DNA of 64,000 bases from Bagarius yarrelli (Eukaryota > Chordata > Actinopteri > Siluriformes > Sisoridae): assembly GCA_005784505.1 (NCBI GenBank), contig VCAZ01000021.1, positions 3,785,308 to 3,849,307 of the forward strand, given 5' to 3'. Below are positions 12,360-22,500 of this stretch, piece by piece. A model generated the notes under the pieces. It saw only the letters and a list, made by a program, of their open reading frames with translations, was not told where the DNA came from and made no database searches. Each line of letters starts with the position of its first letter. The stretch's first letter is position 1. The position numbers and the translations under genes were made by a program.

Positions 12360-13191
12360 GAACAGACTGATCCCATCAGCCATCAACCTACAGCCATCTT
12401 TAGTGTTCCAACCTGATGTCGACCCTCTGACCCTGGCGCTGCCATCAGTCTGGGAGAAAAGCACTTCAGTGGCTCAGCTAATGGACAAAATGGCTGCAAA
12501 GCACTTCGACTTTTAACTTTCTCAAATCCAATAATGAAAAAAAAAAACTGCAGGTTCAGCAGTGCACATAAAAACATTATTTTTGATCTATTTTTTTCTG
12601 CACAAGCATGATTAAAACGAGAAAAGATTAAGCTTGACTTAAGTTTTTCTGTCCAAAGTTCCTTTGTTTTAGAGGACATGTATAGACAGATATCTAGAAT
12701 GATTTCAGGGCTGCTGGACCAGAACATGACCATTAAATGGACTGAGTACAAGCAGCAGAAATGATGCTGAATGCCTTAAATCTGACAATTGATCCGGATA
12801 GAACGCTCGGTGGCGCGTAATGCCTGAGTTACTGCTTTACAGTTTGTAAAATTGTTTCTTTGAAAAGGGCACTGCAGGTGCATGATTGCCTAGATGCTGT
12901 ATAAGTGCTCAGCGTTAAAATCGCAGCCGTCCTCCAGACCTAAAGGAGACTGCATAAGGCCCTTCCTCTATAGTCTGTAGTTCATCATGTGTAGTATAGA
13001 AAACGGATTATGAGTTTATACTGTGTCCCCGAACCTGACTCGACGAACCCGTAAGGCTGAAACGGAAACATCTCAAGATAAGAAAACGATAAAAGGACAT
13101 CATTTCCAGATTATTTTTTTTCCTGATTGTAAGTTTTTAACACGCAGGTACGGCGTGATGATTGTAATGCATTTCATAACAAGTCACTTAT

Positions 13192-13197
13192 TTTATT
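13192..13197 (-). terminator. nfib: Possible proximal poly(A) signal
   Basis: This is AATAAA in transcript sense within the putative 3' UTR. Use here would give a UTR of about 2.5 kb that excludes the transposon relic and the distal miR-153-type site. The motif alone is weak evidence. Confidence 0.3.
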
Positions 13198-14319
13198 CAT
13201 AAAAATGTAAGGCATTTACTTGCATATTGCTTTTGATAATATGCAGAACCAACGCTGAAGATTCTTCTTCACAGCTTTTAAGATAAAGTACGAACAGTTT
13301 AATGGGTTTGAAAAGTGTGTGAACGCTGTGATATTATCGGCAATATTGTGGAGTAAAATCCATGGTCCTCATGTAAAAAAAGAAAAATTTGCGCTGATGA
13401 TGAATTAAACGCAAATGTTTCCTTTTAAGCGCTGATTGTCAGTCTCAAGTCAAGCTTTTTCTCCCCAAAAATTGAAGCCCCAAAAAAAAGTCGCTTCATT
13501 CAAGCAGTGACTTTGCAGCCATGTTGAACCAAATGATGCCCGCTTTATAGTGTCAAACCAAAACTCCCTCACAGAGAAAAACATATCCAAACTTTCCTTG
13601 CTTGTGCGTCTCCGTCTGTCAGTACACTCAAAAAAAGAAAAAAAGACCACTCACTGCATAGAAAGCAGTTCCCACTTTGGTCAACAAAAAAAAAAAGAAG
13701 GAAACTCACAGAACAACAAGAACATTAACAAGGACATCATCGACAAAATAAATGTTTACACTATTTGTATCTCCATACTAGCTTCTAATTGTTGTATCTA
13801 AAAGCACTACCTACATAGGCAAAACTTGGTATTGCATAATTCTTATAATTCTGGACCCCCCCTCCCTCCCCCATAATGACTGGAAGATGAAAATAAACTA
13901 TTAACAAAACGAAAGAAAATCCCACAAAAATACTGAAAAATAATGCTGTTTGATTATAAACCTTAGAACAGCAACTATACACAGACTTGATATGCACTGT
14001 AAATGTGAGATAAAGTAGTAAATGAAGCTAAAAATCAACAATGACACAATTTCATCCAGAGTACAAAATATTTCTTATCATAAAAATGTTATTATCTTTT
14101 CTAAAACGGTAATAAATGCAGCAAAAACAAGTGTAGTGATGTTTTCTATATTCAAAGGCAAGGCACGTAATGTGGACTATATATATTCGTGCAAATTAGG
14201 ATTATTGGAAAGATTAGTTATATAAATATATCTGATTGAAGAGGCGGTGGCATTGGGACTGCCGTGAACAATCGGAGACTAACGGGACTCTCGAGATTTA
14301 CCAAACCGGCCATAAAAGA

Positions 14320-14326
14320 AGCACCA
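14320..14326 (-). promoter_or_regulatory. Possible miR-29 seed match
   Basis: The transcript reads TGGTGCT, complementary to bases 2-8 of miR-29. miR-29 regulation of NFI family mRNAs has been reported in mammals. A single 7-mer can arise by chance in a UTR this long. Confidence 0.2.
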
Positions 14327-15670
14327 TGAAACCTAGCCTCACCCTGCAGGTTAGTGTTTAACTGAGTGCAGATTTAACACCTAACAAACACACACACACA
14401 CACACACATTTTCTCTTAAATTACTTCACCAGCCTGCGTTTCTCGTGTTTTTTGTCATATCACGATGTAAACAGTAGCTTTACAAGCTAATGGCCCAAAT
14501 GAAAATGCACGCTAGATATGTAGGGATTACGTAAAAAATAAAGAAAAAAAGAAGCCATTTTATACACGCGGTGTGTTTGTGTCTTTTCACCTTTTTTTTT
14601 TTAAGTTTCTGTTTGTCATCTTACATAATAAATTAAAGAACAAAGAAAAACAGTTACCCGAGTGCTTGGGTACGGCTCAAGATAAGTGCTGTTTTGTTCG
14701 TGTTCAGTTCTACGCAGGTAAACGTTTACTGTCAATCACACTTCTCCACTCATCACTTTCCACCATGTTCATATTTGAGGATGCAATTAATTATTTTTCT
14801 CATTTCAAAGTGAACTTAAAACAGTTACTCTCCCTTCCTTTAGAGTCCCAGGGCAGACAGACTATGTTGCTTCCCTTCAGTAAAAAAAATCATTCGAATT
14901 GCACTTGCCTCATATGACATATTTGCTTTTTTTCTCCATTTTTTTTTTGAAAATCCTTTGTAAAGGATACATCACAAATTTACTGGGGTTGTTTTTTAAC
15001 CTAGTAAAACAGTTTTTTTTTAACTATAACAATTCAGAGTTCTTAACTCTTTAAAGTAGATATTAACCTTTACCTTTAAAGGAAATACAAATCCAAGATT
15101 GACAAGATTACAGATACCAAAAGGTGCCTTTTTTTTCATCATGGAAAAAGAGTGAAGTTTAGAAGGCAAACAAACAAACTAAAAAAAAAAATTCGAAATT
15201 GCTGAATTTGTTCCTATGGACATGTAATGATGTGGCTTGAGCCTTCTTTTATAAATCAGAATTAGAGCCTGCTTTCAAAATAAAACCCCCAAAAAACCCA
15301 TAAAGAATTTTAAAGTCCAGCCAGCCAGCCCTTGTGTGCCTCTGCTCCTACACTCAAAAACCAAGCCTAGAAATTGTGACATAAGAATAATTAAAAAAAA
15401 ACACTACAAGAGTCTAGCGTGTCATGCAAAACATTAAGGCATCTAAACATTTGTTGTATGGTAAATATCACAGTATGTCAGTTGAGGGGCCTCACACAAT
15501 GACTGACTGGCATGGAGAGGCTCGTGCCAGCTTTGACCCAAACCCACTCTCCTGTTCTAGGGCAAAGTCCTTCAGTGGGAGGGACAAATTTCAGTGGAGA
15601 TTGTGTAAGTGCTGCCTGCTGGTTTGGACCTGTCACTCCACTGTCAAGGTTTGGCCCCCGCTTACACCCC

Positions 15671-15800
15671 TTAGTTGCTTGTCTCTGCCTGAAGAAGGGG
15701 CTCACCAATGATGTTTATGCTGTAATTCTGGACATTTGTTGGCAGAATCTGAGTCCCGTTCGACACTTGGAATGGAATTAAGCTCGCCCAGGTACCAGGA
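15671..15800 (-). CDS. nfib: nfib terminal exon, dual-frame coding part
   Basis: The exon starts at 15800 after an acceptor made of a pure (TC)n tract and ACAG. Joined from exon 10 or exon 8 (phase 0) it reads SWYLG, the classic NFI C-terminus. It then continues as ELNSIPSVERDSDSAN with eleven more residues to a TGA at 15702-15704, because the codon after Gly is GAG. Joined from the 80-nt exon it reads SPGTWASLIPFQVSNGTQIL and continues to ETSN, stopping at TAA 15671-15673. By my recollection of the human long isoform, 36 of those 43 residues are identical. The two frames overlap over 99 nt. Both readings are well supported as homology. The 27-residue SWYLG extension is what this sequence predicts; I have not seen it described. 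Confidence 0.93.
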
Positions 15801-15801
15801 C

Positions 15802-15803
<2 letters not shown>

Positions 15804-15851
<48 letters not shown>
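15804..15851. repeat. (GA)n microsatellite forming a splice polypyrimidine tract
   Basis: About 24 pure GA units read as (TC)n in the transcript and lead directly into the ACAG acceptor of the terminal exon. CUCUCU is the preferred binding motif of PTB, so the repeat could affect terminal-exon choice. Confidence 0.9.
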
Positions 15852-15854
<3 letters not shown>

Positions 15855-16107
15855 TAAACATAAAGCAGCCATATCAGAATCTACTTCCTTAAAGATTAAT
15901 ATTATTATTACTAGTATCAATAGTTGGAGTAGTACTAGCCATAGTATTATTTTCCTTGTCTTGTTGTTAAGCTATTATTATAGTTTAATAATATAGTAGT
16001 TGGAGTAGAAGTAAGCATAGTAACAGCATTAATTACAATTACATTCAGCCAATCAGCCAAGTTTAAACAAATATCTTTAGTTGAATCAAGTAATGCTAGT
16101 TATATGC

Positions 16108-16138
<31 letters not shown>

Positions 16139-18406
16139 CAATTACCAGATTATACAAAGGATAATAGGGAAGGATTTTAATTTGAGTCAGTGATACGTAT
16201 CAGTGTCCGCCAGTGGTACAGGTCTCAATTATTTCCCACATTCTGAAGGGCTTCATCCCTCCTTTAGCACTGACAGCACAGGAAACTCAAGGAACAAAGG
16301 TGCCTCAGTAAGTGGATATTGCAAAAGAGGAGTCCCACAGAGAGCTGACACCAACCCTCTGATCAATAGGGTTAAGTCAGAGGCTGATTGTGTAGCGCAC
16401 TTTCCCATCCGCATTCAGCACATGCTAGCCACACAACAACACAAGACTGTTAATTGCGAGCCACGGCGCAGGCCTTGAATGCGAGAGACGCCGCGATGCA
16501 CAAACAGCATGTTGTTCCCTGGAGGGAAGACAGCAGGGGTCTGAATGGTATGTACATGTGTCGAATAATTAGGCAGGCCAGAAACCAGTCCACCCTCCTC
16601 CTTTCCCTGTCTCCTTCTTAAATACCTGTCTCACACAATCGCCGCTTTCTGTTTGCAGATTACAGAGCGTGCTCCTGCTCTTTCAACACCACCAGGCGCA
16701 CACAGCCACCGCTTTGTTATTCTCTCCCTTTTACTTTCTTCCCGCTGCAAAAAAGAAAGGGAGGACAGGGCAGGCCGGGGGTGGGCGAGGGCGTACTGGG
16801 GTGTTTGACGGAAGGCAACAGTAAAGAGAAGAAAGTGAGTGACTTTTCCCTGGGATCTCCAGCTGCAGGTGCATAGTTTTGTTGGATCGGCTTTGGTTGC
16901 GAAAAAGAAGGGGCACTGAGGGAGTTTTAGGGGGTTTTCTTTGGCAGTTTGTTTGTTTTCCAAAGGGGACACGAGGGCTCAGGCTGATGCCTGGGGAAGA
17001 CAACAGGGTTTTGGCAGACCTAGAACACTGACTTTATTCTTCCCTTTGCTGCCTGCAGTGATATGGCTGACTGTGGCCATGAATGTGGCTAATGACAGTC
17101 TGCATTTTATACAAATCCCCAGCAGCTAGAGGCCTATACCTCACTTAAAACAATAGAGGCAAGGTTCATCATTCAATGGCTAGAAACGTGGGCAAAATTT
17201 ATAACACATGGGATGTGAAGGGAGAGAAAGGAAGAGGAAGCAAATGCATGGCTAGACAAAAATCAACTATCTTAAGCTTTTTTTTTTTGTACAGCTTTTT
17301 TCTTCCTCTTCTTTTGCCCCCCTTTTTTCCCTTTCTCCTTTTTTTTCGGTCTGCTCGAAATCATCTGACAGGAAATGAGAGATTAAGTTTTTCCTACCTT
17401 CCTGAACAAAGAGAGCACAGAGAAGGGAAATACTTTGAAGCGATTTGGCTTTGGGGTTTTTTTGTAAAGATAGCTTTTTATCCTTTTCTTTCTATGTCCC
17501 TCACTCCCTTTGCAACATACTACTCACTCCACAGGAACACAGGAGACCCGAACAGCAGGGGATTACTTTGTAAGCTCAGTGCTCACGGTCTTCAACCCTT
17601 CTGTCCTCCTATACTCCAATCCCAGCCTTGGCTTTTGCAGAACGCCTGTCCAATTGATCGTTGCGGATTGTGGGGTGCCACCCCTTTATTTAATAGTTTT
17701 AACTTCAGCCTGGCATTACCTAATGTCTGGTTTCCCCTGGATACCAGATGTCTTAATAGATGACAGCTCCCCATCCACTGAAACCCGATGAGGGAGAGGG
17801 ACAAGGGGTGCGAACAATTTTCCTCACGCAAGGTTGATTTGATCGGTTTCTATCCTGCTGAATCCCCTTCACGCTCATGGCTTGCCCAGACACATCTTTT
17901 TGTCCCATCAAACTTTTTTCTGGCTGTATGGGTAGACATACAGCATGCCTTGATTTGGGATCAGACCCTAGATTAGATTATCTAATGGCATCTAAATGGA
18001 TAGCTGACCCAGTTCCTGCAGGAAAGCAAGGCCCAAAACTATGTCCAATTTGATTTGCTTTGAACCATGGGACAGCATGCAGGAGTCTCTGCCAGTGCAG
18101 CTCTATCCACATGTGAGAGGCAAATCGCATTTACATACATTACCTGTCAAACATTCTGTTTTTCAAAATATTTTAGAAAATGTTGCATTTGTCTTGTCTG
18201 CAAGAACAATTTCCAATGGCTTAGAAAATTGTACCATGGATATATTTGGGAATGCTGACAAAATCAGACACACCACTGAACATGCTAAGTAAAAAAAAAA
18301 ACAAAAACACTTTATTATTTACACGTTATTTAAATAAAATTACTTTAGATGTTAGTCAAAGATGCTCAACTGCCTCCGTGAATACTTTATGGAGCTTTTT
18401 GGACGT

Positions 18407-18422
18407 GTGTGTGTATGTGTGT

Positions 18423-18454
<32 letters not shown>
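18407..18454. repeat. (GT)n-(CT)n microsatellite
   Basis: This is a compound dinucleotide repeat, GT units followed by CT units, inside an nfib intron. No other function is visible. Confidence 0.9.
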
Positions 18455-18458
<4 letters not shown>

Positions 18459-18610
18459 TTCTTGTCTCTTTCTTACTTTTATTTAACCTCTTCCAGAGAA
18501 GTTTAATTGGGTTCAAATCAATAAGTAAATAAAGAATCAGTTTTGTTATAGACAGATCAGCCTTCCATTTCTACCATGAAGAGAAATGTTTGGGTTATAA
18601 ACACTAGTGT

Positions 18611-18765
18611 AAGTGTAAGTGGTGGCTTAAAAGGTTAATGCGCTGGATTACTGATTGGAATTTGGGGGGGTTTAGTACTACTAGGTTGCCACTTTTGGGC
18701 TCTTGAGCAATTTGAGCTATTTGACTTTGCTGTAATGTATGTGACAAATAAAGGCTTTTTATCCT
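18611..18765 (+). mobile_element. tRNA-derived SINE, degraded
   Basis: It has a tRNA-like head (GGTGGCTTAAAAGGTTAATG), a middle with GGGCTCTTGAGCAA, and a tail TGTGACAAATAAAGGC. The last two blocks recur in other SINE copies of this window. It is diverged and probably old. Confidence 0.5.
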
Positions 18766-18860
18766 TATGCTAAATATAAACAGGCTTTTCATTGATTAGA
18801 ATGCAAAAATGGGAAAATGGAAATGGAAAGGACCTGAAACCTCACTGACTGCAGAGGACG

Positions 18861-18863
<3 letters not shown>

Positions 18864-18907
<44 letters not shown>
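18864..18907. repeat. (GA)n microsatellite
   Basis: About 22 perfect GA units in an intron. In-frame translation of this repeat creates spurious open frames on both strands. Confidence 0.95.
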
Positions 18908-18909
<2 letters not shown>

Positions 18910-19506
18910 CAAGAAAGAGACAGAGAAGCTGAGGAATGTAAATTTTCTAAATAAACTTCCACAGACAGATGTACACAGACAGAAAGAGGTTGGTCTGTTA
19001 TTTCCAAGGGCACAATCCAGCTTTCTACATTTACAGTAAAGCCCAGAATATATAACCTACCCTGTATGGTAGGTCCTGCTCATTACAATCTCTCCTCTTG
19101 TCTGTTTCTATAGACCTACAGAAGGTAAAAATTATTTCTCGGTCTTGTATACATATCACTTGTATAGAATTCAAAATTAACAATATTTATCTGTAAGACA
19201 AAAAAATTAAATTAAGAGGATGTCAGATGATGTTTATGAATATGAGTATGATGACATGAAAATAAAAGAGAAAGAAGAAGATTTCTTATAGGACAACTCC
19301 CCAAATCATAAAGAATATCCAAAATATTATATGTGTATCTGTACCGAAAAATTCAATACAACATGTCTCATTATATGATGATTGCTATTACAGTTTGGGT
19401 AATAATTTAGTTTAATTGCCACTGGTTATTTTGCAGTTGTTAGTTTTGGCACTGGAGGCTGAAGATAAATAAAGGGGCGAAATCGCCAAAATAAATGGAA
19501 GGCCAA

Positions 19507-19529
19507 TTATATATATATATATATATATA

Positions 19530-19573
<44 letters not shown>
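19507..19573. repeat. (TA)n microsatellite
   Basis: About 33 TA units with one interruption (ACTATA). The tract is self-complementary, so it can extrude a hairpin and is likely length-variable. Confidence 0.95.
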
Positions 19574-19575
<2 letters not shown>

Positions 19576-19783
19576 CACATCCCAACCCAGCGGCAAATGT
19601 GACTAATACACAGCCAAATACACACAGGTGCAAGCAAACACTCCTGTACCTTAAAAACAGATATTAAACAAGGCAGGTAATGTTAATCATAATAAGATCA
19701 TTTAGAGACGAACGCATGCTGTAGAATTTGGTATATAACAGCCTGCCTGGAAAAAATTATAAATTATAAATAAAATAAAATTT

Positions 19784-19885
<102 letters not shown>

Positions 19886-21284
19886 GAATATGTCTATGTA
19901 CTGTGTGTTTTTATACAGATAATAAGTAGCATATACTTTTGGTGTTTGTTGCCGACAAAAAAATGCTTGATTTTGCTGCAGTCGTTTATTTCTTTACAAA
20001 TTTTGTTTATTTAAGATGCACAAAATTATATATAAATTAGCAAAACAGCAAGCCCGAAATTCTCTTCTAAACTGCAAAACCACATGTGTATTAGCTTTCT
20101 GTGATAGCTGTGCTCATGCTTGGCGTTACATAAACGACAGGGGATTTTGGCTGAATGTGTGTTGTGATGATGTCACCTGACAAATCTGACAAAATTTTAC
20201 AACTTGCCCAAATCTCTATATATTGTAGTGTTTGCTAGGATTGCTAAATCAATTCTTAATTCCCAAATGAATACTGAGTGCTAGGGGATAAAATCTTACG
20301 GAAGTATGTGATAAAGTGAGAGGGGGGCAAAAAATATATTCCTACTTTTTCTGTTGTGTTTATGACTAACACATGACTAGCGTAGGAATTTTACCGGCGC
20401 TTATTTGCAGTTACATAGGCTGACACATCTGATTCTCGAAAGCCCTCTATGACGTTTTTTGGCACCTTCTATGTTAGATTGCCTGACTATTTAAAAGAAT
20501 GTAGTCTGAAGTTCCAGTGAAGCTGTACAATAAATACTAAAGTCTGACATGCATTCCTGGAATTCAAAATGGACTCTGTTCCATGGTAGAAAGCTGATAA
20601 GACCTATATCTGTCATGCTGAGTCATACTGCCTTCTTACCCATGTCTCATTCTAAAATTGATGCTGCTTCTTAGTTATATTTTATTTAACCACTTTATCT
20701 TTACACAACTGTTAACCAACTAAACTTCATCAAACATCAGAATGTAAAAAAATCCCAAGCTCTGTGTCTTTAACCATAACATGGCATGGTTGTTGTTGTC
20801 AGACGAGCTAGCTTAATTATTTCAGAACTACTGGGATTTTTTAGCCATTTATACAATCACTCTTTACATCCACGGCGAGCGGAAAAGCATTTCCGAATGC
20901 ACCTTTAGGAGGGTTTGATGTTTTCTTTTTCTTTGCACCTGGCTTTGATTATCCAGTGTGTCATTCGTAGTCTTAAATTACTGTGGTTTCACTATTCTGA
21001 TGTTTGATGGGCTTAATGCTGCTGCTATAAAACTGGATACCTGGATACATAAAGGATCAGGTGTAGAGGTGTTCCTAATAAAGTGTATAATAAGTGTATT
21101 TCATTTTCTCAGAATTTAATTAAAAGCTGTTTAGCGATTAAGGTTTCAATATTGTACAAACGATGGTGTGAGGTGCATTTGCAAAAAAAAAAAGATACAT
21201 GGTTGCGATAAAAAAAAGAAAAGAAAGCACAAACACAGGAGAAACGTGATGAAGGGGTGGGTTAAAAATAAAGGAAACGTTTAC

Positions 21285-21364
21285 CTTTGCCAAGAAATCC
21301 CCAAAGCCTCCTCTGAGCCATAAGACCTGATGTTTTGATTCACGGGCCAGTCACAAATCCTCAG
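21285..21364 (-). CDS. nfib: nfib alternative exon (LRICDW frame-switch exon)
   Basis: This 80-nt exon encodes LRICDWPVNQNIRSYGSEEA followed by LGISWQ and then two bases. Human NFIB has an alternative exon starting LRICDWTMNQN and ending LGITWQ, which is 29 residues as I recall it. The fish version has 26, with the middle diverged. The acceptor is GATTGACAG and the donor is CAAAG followed by GTAAACG. The length leaves a remainder of 2 when divided by three, so including it shifts the terminal exon into its second frame. It then reads SPGTWASLIPF instead of SWYLG. It lies 7.2 kb downstream of exon 10 and 5.5 kb upstream of the terminal exon, alone in unique sequence. No cDNA is available here to prove its use. 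Confidence 0.88.
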
Positions 21365-21958
21365 CTGTCAATCAAACACCTCTTAGTCAGACAACGGGGC
21401 CAGCACAACGGTACTAACACACATGTAGCATGCAACAAGGCCAGGAGCAGTCTGTGCCAAAACTACACACACATTGTTAATTTGCTACTTTACTTATTTA
21501 CCCTCAAAATACTGTTATATTCTATGAAATGATTTCAGATTTGATTAAATTAGCCCAGAGTGTATGACTTAAATTTTAGAATGAAATTAGGCTAATTCTC
21601 TATTTTACTTCAACTCAAACATTATAATCAAAATGTGACTTTAAAATGTAAAAAAAAAAAAAAAAAAAAAGGACAAACAGCAAACGTTATATGTAGCATG
21701 CAATATTAATGGGGTAACCAATAACTTTCCTGGAAGCAAAAGAAGAGGTTAGTTTACAAAACTGAGGGCTGGGTTACATGGATATCATTCATCTGTGCCA
21801 AAAAGCTTCTGTGAAAATACAGGGACATGCGTTCCATCTGGTGCATGCACTTGGACATGTAAGCTGCTGTTAGACATGTTCAGGCGGATGGTTCGACTGA
21901 AGTATGATCATGCTGTGTGGTATCAAATATGCCTTTTTATAATGCCAACCTATAAACG

Positions 21959-22358
21959 CAGAGCCAGCCCAAGGCATAAGCGAACTGAGCGGCTGCTAAG
22001 GGCCCCTAATGGAGCCTTAATGATATAATGAGGGGAGCTAAATGAGATATATATATATATATAAAACACAAAACAACTATTCAGCTACATTTCAGTACAC
22101 AACATTAAGTATACTATTTAGTATTGCAAGACTATCAGAGTTAAAGTGCAAATAAATACCAGAGCACGCTCGTGGGTTTGCTAGTGTTACAGCATAGATG
22201 GGTATGATGTAGGCAACACTTCTACAACAAATAAAACTGATAATGGGTGTGTCAGATTTATAGTGTGCAAATAATCAAGGATTAACAATATTTAGTCATA
22301 TTGGCTGCACCCTAAATAAAAATCTGCTTAGGGCCCCCTAAAGGTTTGGGCCGGCCCT
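21959..22358. mobile_element. GGGCCGGCCC-ended DNA transposon relic
   Basis: The 400-bp segment is bounded by inverted ends, CAGAGCCAGCCC on the left and GGGCCGGCCCTG on the right. Just inside each end lie GGGCCCCTAA-type blocks, also inverted. The pattern resembles short non-autonomous hAT-like repeats common in fish. The family assignment is tentative. A short (AT)n lies at 22047-22062. Confidence 0.55.
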
Positions 22359-22364
22359 GTATAG

Positions 22365-22500
22365 GTGTATTTAAAAATATACCAAATGAGTCTCTTCCCC
22401 AAACTGTATGGAAATGCTGTGTAGAATGTTTTTTGTAATGTTTTTCCACATATGGATGTGAAAGTCAGGTGTCCCAATACTTTTGTCCATACAGTTTATA
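22365..22500. mobile_element. Partial Tc1/mariner-like relic
   Basis: It ends GGTGTCCCAATACTTTTGTC and then CATACAGTTTATA, the terminal motif of the same broad transposon class as at 11886 and 38658. Only one end is recognisable. It directly abuts the GGGCCGGCCC-ended element. Confidence 0.5.

Larger units (their letters stand above)
9190..15670 (-). other. nfib: Probable long nfib 3' UTR
   Basis: About 6.5 kb of non-coding, mostly unique, A/T-rich sequence follows the stop codons and ends at a convincing poly(A) signal at 9206-9211. NFIB mRNAs in mammals also have multi-kilobase 3' UTRs. Supporting signs in transcript sense include Pumilio-type TGTAAATA motifs (around 9325-9332 and 11610-11617) and miR-153-type sites. 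A second AATAAA at 13192-13197 could give a shorter UTR. The stretch contains a transposon relic (11886-12359) and a short dinucleotide repeat near 14388-14408. No open reading frame inside it looks coding. The 3' limit is inferred from sequence only. Confidence 0.6.

Noticed and set aside
15736..15996. Plus-strand frame across the terminal exon with a long Arg-Glu run
   Set aside because: It is a shadow of the (GA)n repeat and the antisense of nfib coding sequence.
17176..17763. 195-codon open frame on the plus strand
   Set aside because: T-rich low-complexity translation with no recognisable domain, inside an nfib intron on the opposite strand. It has no splice or homology support.
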